From NCBI RefSeq assembly GCF_014495685.1, contig NZ_JACTVI010000029.1, forward strand, positions 23,223 to 87,222: 64,000 bases of DNA, in the 5' to 3' direction. Positions 1 to 8,303 of the stretch are shown in pieces; the stretch's first letter is position 1; each line of letters begins with the position of its first letter. This stretch comes from Streptomyces sp. TRM68367. GTDB lineage: Bacteria > Actinomycetota > Actinomycetes > Streptomycetales > Streptomycetaceae. The position numbers were made by a program, and so were the translations under genes. Below the pieces are notes generated by a model, which saw only the letters and a list, made by a program, of their open reading frames with translations, did not search any database and was not told the DNA's origin.

Positions 1-882
1 GGGCTCTTCCGGCTGCCGGACCTGCACCGGCTCCTGGCCCTGCGGCTCGTCGCGGACGATCCCCCCGGCCCGCGGCACGCGGCCCTCGGGCGGCTGTGCG
101 AGGCGTACACGAGGACGGCCGAGCGGCTGCGCGGCGGCAGCCGCCTGGTGCCGCCGCGTTCGCCGCTCTGGCTCACCGAGCAGCGGGCCGCGCTGGTGTG
201 GACGGTGCGTGCGGCCACCGAGGCCGAGCAGTGGCGCCCGGTCCTGCGCCTGGCCCGTGCCGTCGGCGACTTCTTCGAGGCCACCATGGCCTGGGAGGAG
301 TGGGCGGCCACGCAGCGATCGGCGCTGCGGGCCGCCGAGCAGGCGGGCGACGAGGCGGAGCGCGCCCGGGCACTGCGTTCGCTCGGTGATCTGGCCTGGC
401 AGCAACGGCGGTTCGACGAGGCGATCGACCGCTACCGGCAGGCGCTCGCAGCCGCGCGCCGGTCGGGCAACGCCGCGGAGGCGGCCCGTTCGCTGACCGG
501 GCTGGCCGACCTGCTTCTGGAACACGGCGCGGATGCCGACGTGCCGTTCCTGATCGCCGAGGCAGAGGAGGCAGCCGGACGGGACCGGGACCAACGTGCC
601 CGCTTCGAGGTGCTCCGCTGCCGTGCGCTGCTCGCCCTCGCCAAGGGGCGGCACGCCCAGGCCGCGGAGCTGTTCGGTGCCTGCGGCGAGGCGGCCGTGG
701 CCCTGGCCGACCGACGGCTGGAGGCCTACGCCCGGCGCGCGGGACGCGCGGTGGCGGCCGGGTTCGCCGAGGGCACGGACGGCGCGGTGGAGGTACGGCC
801 GGGCGTCTGGCGGATCCCCCTCGCCCGGTCCGCGGCCGTGGGGGAAGCGGCCAGGTCCTGGTCGGTCACCGGTCCTTCGTGA
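1..882 (+). CDS. C-terminal part of a TPR-containing transcriptional regulator (AfsR/SARP-like), 5' truncated
   Basis: The reading frame is open from base 1, so the N-terminus lies outside the window. The visible 293 residues are Ala/Arg/Leu-rich helical repeats. One clear tetratricopeptide-like unit around residues 124-150 has the pattern ARALRSLGDLAWQQRRFDEA. This layout (C-terminal TPRs after an NB-ARC ATPase) is typical of AfsR/SARP and large LuxR-type regulators of Streptomyces secondary metabolism. No DNA-binding domain is visible here, so the class is inferred. Its last 17 bases overlap the convergent rmlC remnant. It may once have controlled the neighbouring cluster. Confidence 0.6.
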   Translation, partial: GLFRLPDLHRLLALRLVADDPPGPRHAALGRLCEAYTRTAERLRGGSRLVPPRSPLWLTEQRAALVWTVRAATEAEQWRPVLRLARAVGDFFEATMAWEEWAATQRSALRAAEQAGDEAERARALRSLGDLAWQQRRFDEAIDRYRQALAAARRSGNAAEAARSLTGLADLLLEHGADADVPFLIAEAEEAAGRDRDQRARFEVLRCRALLALAKGRHAQAAELFGACGEAAVALADRRLEAYARRAGRAVAAGFAEGTDGAVEVRPGVWRIPLARSAAVGEAARSWSVTGPS

Positions 883-1458
883 GCGCACGGCAGTCGTCGT
901 ACTCCGGCAGCAGCCCGCGGGCCCGCACCTCGGCGAGGGAAGGCGCCCGCCGGTCCCGGGCGGACAGCAGCGCCGTCCGCGTCGGCCAGGCGATGGCCAG
1001 CTCCGGGTCGTGGACGTGCACCGTGTGCTCACGTTCGGGCTCGTAGCGGCGGGACACCAGGTAGCCGACCGTGGCGGTCTCGCTCAGTGCGCAGAAGCCG
1101 TGCCCGAACCCCTCGGGGAGGTACACCGCGGCCCGCTCCACGTCGTCGAGCCGTACGGCCTCCCAGCGGCCGAAGTCCGGCGACCCCGCCCTCAGGTCGA
1201 CGACGACGTCGAGCACCGCACCGCTGACACAGGTCACGTACTTCGCCTGCCGTACGGCACCTGAGCGAAGTGGATACCGCGCACGACGTCCCGTGCCGAG
1301 ACCGACAGGTTGCCCTGGACCATCTGCGGCGGCCGGTGACCCAGGGCGTCGGCGAGCAGGTCGGGGCGGTACCACTCGAGGAACAGCCCCCGGGGATCGG
1401 TGTGCTGGGAGGGCGAGATCCGGAAGGCCCCGGGGACGGAGAGCTCGGTGATCCTCAC
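866..1458 (-). pseudogene. rmlC: dTDP-4-dehydrorhamnose 3,5-epimerase, frameshifted
   Basis: RmlC epimerises dTDP-4-keto-6-deoxyglucose in dTDP-L-rhamnose synthesis. The N-terminal half (VRITELSVPGAF through RGIHFAQVPYG) starts at GTG 1458 and overlaps the rmlA stop as GTGA. The C-terminal half (QAKYVTCVSGAVLDVVVDLR to the stop at 866) is in another frame. The break is near 1247, where GGCAG stands in place of an expected GGCCAG, a one-base loss. Both halves are well conserved, including the HFA motif and YLPEGFGHGF. The loss is therefore recent or a sequencing error. As read, no full epimerase is made. Confidence 0.85.
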
Positions 1459-2336
1459 AGTGTTCCTCCACGTTCGGCTGCCAGCAGCTCCAGCAGGTAG
1501 GTGCCGTAGCCGCTCTTCACCAGCGGCTCCGCGAGGTCGGCCAGCCGGGCGTCGTCGATACGGCCGGCACGCCAGGCCGCCTCCTCCACACAGCCGATCT
1601 TCAGTCCCTGGCGCTCCTCGACAACCCGGACGAACTCCGAGGCGTGCACGAGCGAGGAGAAGGTGCCGGTGTCCAGCCATGCCGTGCCCCGGTCGAGGAC
1701 GGTGACCTGGAGCTCGCCACGGTCCAGGTAGACGCTGTTGACGTCGGTGATCTCCAGTTCGCCGCGGGAACTCGGCACGAGGGAGCGGGCGATGTCGACC
1801 ACACGGCTGTCGTAGAAGTAGAGGCCGGGCACGGCGTACCGGGACTTGGGGCGGGCCGGTTTCTCCTCGATGGAGACCGCGCGACCCCGCTCGTCGAATG
1901 TGACGACGCCGTAGGCGCTGGGATCCGACACCGGGCAGGCGAAGATGCGGCCGCCCCGTTCGGGAGCACCCTCGGCCAGGCTGCGGCCGAGTCGGGTGCC
2001 GTAGAAGATGTTGTCCCCGAGCACCAGGGCCACCGGTCCGTCACCGATGAACTTCTCGCCGATGATGAAGGCCTGCGCCAGGCCCTCGGGGCGTTCCTGG
2101 ACCGCGTACTCGATGCTGATCCCCAGCTGGGAGCCGTCGCCGAGGAGGTGCCAGAAGTGTGCCTGGTCCGACGGGGTCGTGATGATCAGTACGTCGCTCA
2201 CCCCCACCGTCAGGAGCGTGGAGAGCGGATAGTAGATCATCGGCTTGTCGAAGACCGGTATCAGCTGTTTCGACACCGCTTTCGTCACGGGCCACAACCG
2301 GGATCCGGTGCCCCCTGCAAGAATGATTCCGCGCAT
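1455..2336 (-). CDS. rmlA: glucose-1-phosphate thymidylyltransferase
   Basis: This enzyme makes dTDP-glucose from dTTP and glucose-1-phosphate, the first step of dTDP-deoxysugar synthesis. The 293 residues match the family length. They open with GIILAGGTGSRLWPVT, the nucleotide-binding signature, followed by SKQLIPVFDKPMIYYP. LVLGDNIFYG lies mid-protein, and the EITDVN and GTAWLDTG motifs lie in the second half. ATG 2336 places the family start (MRGIILAGG); ATG 2345 is an in-frame alternative and neither has a clear ribosome site. It is the only intact member of the rml set here, and it is translationally coupled to the broken rmlC. Confidence 0.93.
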   Translation of the reverse strand: MRGIILAGGTGSRLWPVTKAVSKQLIPVFDKPMIYYPLSTLLTVGVSDVLIITTPSDQAHFWHLLGDGSQLGISIEYAVQERPEGLAQAFIIGEKFIGDGPVALVLGDNIFYGTRLGRSLAEGAPERGGRIFACPVSDPSAYGVVTFDERGRAVSIEEKPARPKSRYAVPGLYFYDSRVVDIARSLVPSSRGELEITDVNSVYLDRGELQVTVLDRGTAWLDTGTFSSLVHASEFVRVVEERQGLKIGCVEEAAWRAGRIDDARLADLAEPLVKSGYGTYLLELLAAERGGTL

Positions 2337-2359
2337 GCGAGCCATGGTGCAGGCGACCG

Positions 2360-2390
2360 CTTAGGGGGCGCTTAGGGGGCGCTTAGGCGC
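2360..2390. repeat. 11-bp tandem repeat between rmlA and rmlB
   Basis: The unit cttagggggcg occurs at 2360-2370 and 2371-2381, followed by a partial copy cttaggcgc at 2382-2390. It sits in the divergent gap between rmlA and the rmlB fragment. Its function is unknown; slippage is the simplest origin. Confidence 0.6.
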
Positions 2391-2441
2391 GGACGGCCGC
2401 CGCCCCCCGGGGGCTGCTCGCTCGGCTGAGCTCCGGCAGCC

Positions 2442-2837
2442 ATGAGAATCCTCGTCACCGGTGGCGCCGGCTTCATAGGCTCGCAGTTCGTCCGCGCCAC
2501 GCTGACCGGCGCGTTGCTCTCCCCACCCGACGTCCGGGTCACCGTCCTCGACAAACTCACCTACTCGGGCAACTTCGCGAACCTCTCCCCCGTCTCCGGT
2601 CACCCGGGGCTGACCTTCGTGCAAGGCGACATCACCGACGCCTACCTGGTCGACTCGCTGATGCCGGGCCACGACGCCGTGGTGCACTTCGCCGCCGAGT
2701 CGCACGTGGACCGCTCGCTCATCGGTGCCCGCGACTTCGTCGTCTCCAACGTGCTCGGCACGCAGACACTGCTGGACGCGGCGCGCAAGCACCGCGTCGG
2801 CCGGTTCGTGCACGTCTCCACGGACGAGGTGTACGGC
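2442..2837 (+). pseudogene. rmlB: dTDP-glucose 4,6-dehydratase, N-terminal 132 residues only
   Basis: RmlB converts dTDP-glucose to dTDP-4-keto-6-deoxyglucose. The fragment has the Rossmann motif VTGGAGFIGS, the segment HFAAESHVDRS and the catalytic HVSTDEVYG. Homology then stops at about 2837. The downstream YxxxK catalytic pair and roughly 200 C-terminal residues are absent, and the start of rmlD follows 17 bases later. The open frame continues to 3350 only as nonsense over rmlD. The enzyme cannot be active. A deletion of roughly 0.6 kb joining rmlB to rmlD is the simplest cause. Confidence 0.88.
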
Positions 2838-2853
2838 TGGCGGGCCTGCGCCG

Positions 2854-3468
2854 ATGACGCGCTGGCTGATCATCGGAGCGGCCGGCCTGCTCGGCCGCGA
2901 GTTCGTCGACGTGCTGCGCGCGGCGGGCGAGGACGCCCGTCCCACCGCGCTCGGGCGCGACGCTTTGGACGTCACGGACGCCGACGCGGTACTGGACGCG
3001 GTCTGCGGACACAGCGTCGTGATCAACGCAGCCGCATGGACGGATGTGGACGCGGCGGAGACTCACGAGGCGGCGGCGACGGCCGTGAACTCCACCGGCG
3101 TCCGGCACCTGGCCGCCGCCTGCGCGCGCCACGGCGCCCGGCTGCTGCACGTGTCCACGGACTACGTCTTCCCGGGACACGGGACCACGCCCTGGTCCGA
3201 GGACACCCCGCCGGCCCCGCTCAACGCCTACGGCCGTACCAAGGCCGCGGGCGAGAAAGCTGTACGGGAGCTGGACCCGGCACGGGTACGACCCGTGGAC
3301 TCCACGCACTACCCGCGGCCCGCGCCGCGCCCGGCCTGGAGCGTCCCTAGCCACGCCGGCTGGGCGCGGGCGGGAATGGGCCCACTGGACTCGTGGCGGC
3401 CCATGCTCGCCTCGGCGTTCGCAACGGGTGTCTTTCCCGCGCCGGGCGGCGGCGAGGGGGCCGGTTGA
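2854..3468 (+). pseudogene. rmlD: dTDP-4-dehydrorhamnose reductase with internal deletion
   Basis: RmlD reduces dTDP-4-keto-rhamnose. The frame starts MTRWLIIGAAGLLGREFV with the nucleotide-binding GxxGxxG. It keeps HVSTDYVFPG and the catalytic YGRTKAAGE, then jumps at about residue 135 to the C-terminal signature DPARVRPVDS and YPRPAPRPAWSV. The 204 residues compare with about 300 in the family, so roughly 95 residues of the substrate-binding half are missing, in frame. Activity is unlikely. It could still be translated, so a repurposed protein cannot be excluded. Confidence 0.82.
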
Positions 3469-3561
3469 TCGCGCGATAACGGCGGGTTGCCGGGCGCATA
3501 CCGGCGCCTCCCATGCTGGTCCGGCAACACCGAACCACGCACGACGACCGGAGGCGGAACC

Positions 3562-4746
3562 ATGAGGCAGCAGACCGGAGTTTGGCTAGTGGGCGCCCGG
3601 GGATCGGTGGCCACCACCACGGTGGCCGGCGCGGCGGCGCTCGCCGCCGGGCTGGCGCGGCCGACCGGCTGCGTCACGGCGACCCGACCGCTGGACCGGC
3701 TGCCTCTTCCCGGCTTCGACGAACTGGTCTTCGGCGGGCACGACATCGTGCCCCTGCCCCTGCGCAAGCGCGCGGAGCAGCTCGTCGAGGCGGGTGTGCT
3801 GCCCGCCTGGGTGACCGCCCAGCTGGACGCGGCCCTGGACACGGCCGACCGGGAGATCCGCTCCGGCGCCCGGCCGGCCGAGGGCGCACCGCAGGCACGG
3901 CACGCCGACTCGCTCACCGCCGACCTGAGGTCTTTCCGCGAGCGTCACGGCCTGGACCGCGTGGTCGTGGTCAACCTGTCCTCGACCGAACCGGCCGTCG
4001 ACCCGTCCTGCATCCCCGGCACCCGCGAGGAGCTGCGGCGAGCGCTGGCGGAGCGCTCGGACGTGCTGCCGCCCAGCTCGCTGTACGCCTACGCGGCACT
4101 GGAGGCCGGCTGCGCGTACGTGAACTTCACGCCGTCCACCGGCATCCGGCTGCCCGCGCTGGAGTCCCTGGCCGCCGACCGCGCACTGCCGTACGCGGGG
4201 CGCGACGGCAAGACCGGTGAGACGCTCGTCAAGAGCGTGCTCGCGCCGATGTTCGCGCAGCGGGCGCTGCGGGTGCGGTCCTGGTCCGGCACCAACCTGC
4301 TGGGCGGCGGGGACGGTGCCACGTTGCGGGAACCCGGGGCCGCGCGGAGCAAGACGGAGTCCAAGAGCCGGGTGCTGGAGGAGGTCCTCGGCCACGCCGT
4401 GGAGGGCGAGACCCACATCGACGACGTGCCTGACCTCGGGGAGTGGAAGACCGCCTGGGACCACATCGGCTTCGAGGGGTTCCTCGGTGTGCGGATGACG
4501 ATGCAGTTCACGTGGCAGGGCTGTGACTCGGCGCTCGCGGCGCCCCTGGTCCTCGATCTGGTCCGGCTCATGGCGGCGGCGCACCGGGTGGGGGCGAGCG
4601 GCCCGCAGACCCAGTTCGGCTTCTTCTTCAAGGACCCTTTCGTGGCCGGCTCAACCCCGGCGGGAGAGCCGCTCGCCCGGCCGGAGCACGGGCTCGACGC
4701 GCAGTACCGGGCTCTGCTCGACTGGGCCGGTTCGGTGGCCTCGTGA
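3562..4746 (+). CDS. inositol-3-phosphate synthase-family protein of the ebo cluster
   Basis: The family cyclises glucose-6-phosphate to inositol-3-phosphate with tightly bound NAD+. The 394 residues show an N-terminal Rossmann segment (VWLVGARGSVATTTVAG), the conserved NFTPSTG, the SGTNLLGGGDGATL segment followed by RSKTESKSRVLEE with catalytic-type lysines, and QTQFGFFFKDP near the end. ATG 3562 is set by GGAGG at 3550-3554. It leads a tightly packed run ending with eboF. Classical ebo clusters carry a 3-dehydroquinate-synthase-like sugar phosphate cyclase, EboD; this different NAD-dependent cyclase stands in that place. Its true substrate is inferred. Confidence 0.85.
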   Translation: MRQQTGVWLVGARGSVATTTVAGAAALAAGLARPTGCVTATRPLDRLPLPGFDELVFGGHDIVPLPLRKRAEQLVEAGVLPAWVTAQLDAALDTADREIRSGARPAEGAPQARHADSLTADLRSFRERHGLDRVVVVNLSSTEPAVDPSCIPGTREELRRALAERSDVLPPSSLYAYAALEAGCAYVNFTPSTGIRLPALESLAADRALPYAGRDGKTGETLVKSVLAPMFAQRALRVRSWSGTNLLGGGDGATLREPGAARSKTESKSRVLEEVLGHAVEGETHIDDVPDLGEWKTAWDHIGFEGFLGVRMTMQFTWQGCDSALAAPLVLDLVRLMAAAHRVGASGPQTQFGFFFKDPFVAGSTPAGEPLARPEHGLDAQYRALLDWAGSVAS

Positions 4747-5615
4747 TGCCCGGTCCGCTGTACGAACTGGTCCGCGCACCGGCCGTGTTGACGGTGCCCG
4801 GCGACACGCTGGCCGGGGCCCTGGCCGCGGGGCTCCCCCTTCGCCCCGCGGCCACGACGGCCGCCGCGTCCGTGTGTCTGTATTGGGCGGGCATGGCCCT
4901 CAACGACTACGCCGACCGGACCGTCGACGCCCATGAGCGGTCCCATCGCCCGGTCCCCTCGGGACGCGTCCGCGCGGGCACCGCGCTAACGGTCGCCGTC
5001 GGCGGCACCGCGGCGGGGCTCGGGCTGGCGGCGGCGAGCGGCGGCCGCCGCTCGCTGGCGGTAGCCCTGCCTCTCGCGGCGGCGGTGTGGGCGTACGACC
5101 TGGGTCTCAAGTCGGGGCCGTACGGCCCGGCGGTGATGGCCGCGGCCCGCGGTCTCGACGTCCTGCTCGGCGCCGCGGCGGGCGGCGCAGATGGTGTCGT
5201 CCGAGCGCTGTTCCCGGCCGCGGTGATGGCGGCGCACACGGCCGCGGTGACCCGGCTCAGCCGGGGCGAGGTGCACGGAGCGCCCGCGGCGCTGCCGCGT
5301 TCGACGCTCCTGGCCACCGCCGTGGTCGCCGCGACGACCGCTCTCCCCCCTCGCGGTCGCGGGCCCCGGTCGGCCAGGGCTGCTCAGCTCGCCCTGGCGG
5401 GCTGGTACGCCGGTCGGTTCGCCTCCCTGCAAGCGGCGGCCGTCCGCAAGCCGACCGCGGAACGGATCAGGGAGTCCGTCGGCGCGGGCATCCACGCCAT
5501 GGTGCCGCTCCAGGCGGCGCTCACCGCTCGCGCCGGTGCCCCCCTGCCCGCGATAGCGCTCTCCGCCGCGTTGCCCCTGGCGCGGCGCCTGGCGCGACGG
5601 GTGTCGCCGACGTGA
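4746..5615 (+). CDS. eboC: EboC, UbiA-type membrane prenyltransferase-like protein
   Basis: UbiA-family proteins are polytopic and move prenyl groups to aromatic or other acceptors. This 289-residue protein is rich in hydrophobic helices and carries the first Asp-rich motif NDYADRTVDAHERSHRPVPSG near residues 57-80. A second motif region, YDLGLKSGPYGP, lies near 118. The start overlaps the previous stop (TGATG; GTG 4743 is one codon upstream). It sits in the ebo order next to EboA. In known ebo clusters EboC is essential for precursor translocation, but no chemical reaction has been firmly assigned. Confidence 0.85.
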   Translation: MPGPLYELVRAPAVLTVPGDTLAGALAAGLPLRPAATTAAASVCLYWAGMALNDYADRTVDAHERSHRPVPSGRVRAGTALTVAVGGTAAGLGLAAASGGRRSLAVALPLAAAVWAYDLGLKSGPYGPAVMAAARGLDVLLGAAAGGADGVVRALFPAAVMAAHTAAVTRLSRGEVHGAPAALPRSTLLATAVVAATTALPPRGRGPRSARAAQLALAGWYAGRFASLQAAAVRKPTAERIRESVGAGIHAMVPLQAALTARAGAPLPAIALSAALPLARRLARRVSPT

Positions 5616-6298
5616 GCTCCGGACAGGCGCCACCGTCCCTCGCGGACCTGCGCCGCGCACTGGAGGCGGTCCTCACCGAGGGCGGCGCCGCCTGGCTGGA
5701 GACGGCCGAGCAGCGTGTCGCCGCATCAGCCGGGGCGCTCGGCGCGCTGTTTCCGGCCGCCGGGAGGTCGTGCGGGCACGGGCCGCTGCCCGGCCTCGCG
5801 GACTGGACGGCCGGGGACGCGGCACGCGTGTTCCTGCTGCTGGCCGTGGAGGCGGAGGGCGGGCGGCGCCTCGCCGAGACGGTGGCCTGTTACCGGTACG
5901 GCAACGCGGCTGAACGGCGGTCCGTCCTGCGGGCGCTGCCGCTGCTCGGCCTCGGCGCGGACGCGGTCGAGCTCACCGAGGACGCGCTGCGGACGAACGA
6001 CAGCCGGCTGCTGGCGGCCGCGCTGGGTCCGTACGCGGCGCGTCATCTGAGCCCCCGTCTGTGGCGCCACGCGGTGCTGAAGTGCCTCTTCGTCGGGGTG
6101 CCGCTCGCCGCCGTCGCCGATCTGGACCGTCGCCGCGACGCACAGCTGGTGCGGATGGTCGGCGACTTCGTGCGGGAGCGTCAGGCCGCGGGCCGGGCGG
6201 TTCCGGCCGACGCCCTGGCGCTGCTCTCAGCCGCCTCCGTCCTCCCCCCGACCAGGAGTGGTACCCGATGCGGATCCTCGACCCCCACATCCACATGA
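5612..6298 (+). CDS. eboA: EboA domain protein
   Basis: This 228-residue protein begins at GTG 5612 and overlaps the eboC stop as GTGA. It is helical, without membrane segments or signal peptide, and reads like EboA: an N-terminal WLETAEQRV helix, a central TVACYRYGNAAERRSVLRALPLL stretch, and the ARHLSPRLWRHAVLKCLFVGVPL block at about 140-175. No catalytic motif is evident. It shares 31 bases with eboB, so its last residues are probably not conserved. EboA has no known biochemical function; the call rests on sequence feel plus gene order. Confidence 0.8.
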   Translation: MSSGQAPPSLADLRRALEAVLTEGGAAWLETAEQRVAASAGALGALFPAAGRSCGHGPLPGLADWTAGDAARVFLLLAVEAEGGRRLAETVACYRYGNAAERRSVLRALPLLGLGADAVELTEDALRTNDSRLLAAALGPYAARHLSPRLWRHAVLKCLFVGVPLAAVADLDRRRDAQLVRMVGDFVRERQAAGRAVPADALALLSAASVLPPTRSGTRCGSSTPTST

Positions 6299-7125
6299 TC
6301 TCCAGGACCACGGACGACTACCGCGCCATGCGTGAGGCCGGGGTGCGCTGTGTCGTGGAGCCCGCGTTCTGGCTGGGGCAGCCCCGGACGAGCGTGGGGA
6401 GCCTCACGGACTACTTCGACACGCTCCTGGGCTGGGAACCCTATCGGGCCGCCCAGTTCGGCATCGCCCATCACTGTGCGCTGGCGCTCAATCCCAAGGA
6501 GGCCAACGATCCGCGGTGCGCCGGTGTGCTGGACCTGCTGCCCCGCTACCTGGCGAATGACTCGGTGGTCGCCGTCGGCGAGATCGGTTTCGACTCCGGG
6601 ACGCCGCAGGAGGAGGAGGCCTTCGCCTCGCAGCTCTCCCTCGCCCGGGACCACGGCCTGCCCGCCCTCGTGCACACTCCGCACCGCGACAAGGCCGCCG
6701 GCACCGCGCGCTCGCTGGAGCTGATCGCCGCTTGCGGCATCGACCCAGGCCGGGTGGTGCTGGACCACCTGAACGAGGTGACGGTCGCCCAGGTCGCCGA
6801 GGCGGGCTGCTGGATGGGCTTCTCGATCTACCCCGACACGAAGATGGACCCGGAGCGGATGGTGCGCATCCTCCAGGAGTACGGCACCGAGCGCGTGCTG
6901 GTGAATTCCGCGGCCGACTGGGGACACAGCGATCCGCTGCTCACCCGGGCGACAGGCGAGGCGATGCTCGCGGCCGGGTTCACCGAGGACGACGTGGACC
7001 AGGTGCTGTGGCGCAACCCGGTCGCCTTCTACGGACAGAGCGGGCGGCTCGTGCCCGAACTCGTCCCGGATCAGTTGCCGACCGTCACGCACGCGGGCAA
7101 CTCCATAGCACGCGGGGGGAGTTGA
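6268..7125 (+). CDS. eboB: EboB, TatD-family metal-dependent hydrolase
   Basis: The 285-residue TIM-barrel hydrolase has metal ligands in the usual TatD order: DPHIHM (HxH) at residues 4-9, GEIGFD mid-protein, VHTPHRD, DHLNE and NSAADWGHSD. ATG 6268 follows AGGAG at 6254-6258, so it starts inside the end of eboA. TatD proteins cleave nucleic acids or other phosphoester and amide substrates; the EboB substrate is unknown. Tight packing with eboE (five-base gap) supports one transcript. Confidence 0.88.
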   Translation: MRILDPHIHMISRTTDDYRAMREAGVRCVVEPAFWLGQPRTSVGSLTDYFDTLLGWEPYRAAQFGIAHHCALALNPKEANDPRCAGVLDLLPRYLANDSVVAVGEIGFDSGTPQEEEAFASQLSLARDHGLPALVHTPHRDKAAGTARSLELIAACGIDPGRVVLDHLNEVTVAQVAEAGCWMGFSIYPDTKMDPERMVRILQEYGTERVLVNSAADWGHSDPLLTRATGEAMLAAGFTEDDVDQVLWRNPVAFYGQSGRLVPELVPDQLPTVTHAGNSIARGGS

Positions 7126-7130
7126 GCACC

Positions 7131-8303
7131 ATGCGGTTCCGGCACCCCGACGGCACCGCCGTCCACCTCTCATACTGCACCAACGTGCATCCCGCCGAGT
7201 CGCTGGCGGGGATCGTCGCCCAGCTGGACCGCCATGCCGTCCCAGTCCGGGAGCGCCTCGGAGTGGACCGCCTCGGCGTGGGGCTGTGGCTGGCCCGGCA
7301 GGCCGCGCAGGAGCTGACGGCCGACCCTACGGCCGTGTCCCGGCTGCGCCGCGCGCTCGCCGTGCGCGGTCTGGAGACCGTCTCCCTCAACGCCTTTCCG
7401 TACCGGGGCTTCCACGCGCCCACGGTCAAGCGGGACGTCTACCTCCCCGACTGGGCGGACCCTGCGCGGCTGCGCCACACCCTCGATCTCGCGCGCATCC
7501 TGGCCCGGCTGTTGCCGGACGACGCCGCCCGCGGCAGCATCTCCACGCTTCCTCTGGGCTGGCGTTCCTGGTGGTCCCCTCGGCGGCAGGCCGATGCCGA
7601 GGCGGCTGTCGACGGGCTCGCCGAAGGGCTCGCCGCGGTGGCCGCGCAGGAGGGCCGGCCGGTCCGCGTCGGCTTCGAACCCGAGCCGGGCTGCGTGGTG
7701 GAGCGCACCGAGGAGGCGGTGGAGCTGCTCGCCGGACGTGATCCGGACGTGCTGGGCGTCTGTCTGGACGCCTGTCATCTCGCCGTGGCCTTCGAGGAGC
7801 CCGATCGGGTGCTGGCGCGGCTGTCCGAGTCCGGCGTGTCCGTCGTGAAACTCCAGGCGTCCTGTGCCCTGCATGTCCCGGACCCGCGGGACCCGGAGGC
7901 GGTGGCCCGGCTGAAGGGGTTCGGTGAGCCGAGGTTCCTGCACCAGACGAGGGAGGCGACGAGCGGCCTGCCGCTGGCCCGGGACGACCTGGACGACGCT
8001 CTCGGGCCGGACGGGCTGCCGGGCCGCGGTCCGTGGCGCGTCCACTTCCACGTGCCGCTGCACGCCGATCCCCCGGCCCCGCTGCGGTCCACCCGCCCGG
8101 TGCTCGAAGCCGTGCTCGCCGGGTTGCTGGGCCGCTCAGCGGCCGTCACGGACCACATCGAGGTCGAGACGTACACCTGGGAGGTGCTGCCGCCCGGCCG
8201 GCGGCCGTCGGGGCCCACGGCGCTGAGCGCAGGCATCGCCGCCGAACTCGATTGGGCGCGTGGGCGGTTCGCACAGCTCGCGATGAAGGAGGAGGACCGG
8301 TGA
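7131..8303 (+). CDS. eboE: EboE, metabolite traffic protein (xylose-isomerase-like TIM barrel)
   Basis: The 390-residue protein begins MRFRHPDGTAVHLSYCTNVHP after a G-rich ribosome site. It resembles AP-endonuclease-2/xylose-isomerase-like barrels. Candidate metal ligands are in VGFEPEPGC, LDACHLAVAFE, VVKLQASCALHV and WRVHFHVPLH. It is the EboE member of the ebo cluster by both sequence and position, upstream of and overlapping eboF. EboE was named for a role in metabolite movement, and no reaction is established. Cytoplasmic location is inferred from the lack of a signal peptide. Confidence 0.85.
   Translation: MRFRHPDGTAVHLSYCTNVHPAESLAGIVAQLDRHAVPVRERLGVDRLGVGLWLARQAAQELTADPTAVSRLRRALAVRGLETVSLNAFPYRGFHAPTVKRDVYLPDWADPARLRHTLDLARILARLLPDDAARGSISTLPLGWRSWWSPRRQADAEAAVDGLAEGLAAVAAQEGRPVRVGFEPEPGCVVERTEEAVELLAGRDPDVLGVCLDACHLAVAFEEPDRVLARLSESGVSVVKLQASCALHVPDPRDPEAVARLKGFGEPRFLHQTREATSGLPLARDDLDDALGPDGLPGRGPWRVHFHVPLHADPPAPLRSTRPVLEAVLAGLLGRSAAVTDHIEVETYTWEVLPPGRRPSGPTALSAGIAAELDWARGRFAQLAMKEEDR

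Noticed and set aside
2442..3350. A single 302-residue fused RmlB-RmlD protein
   Set aside because: After residue 132 the frame is out of register with rmlD and gives arginine-rich nonsense; the two relics lie in different frames.
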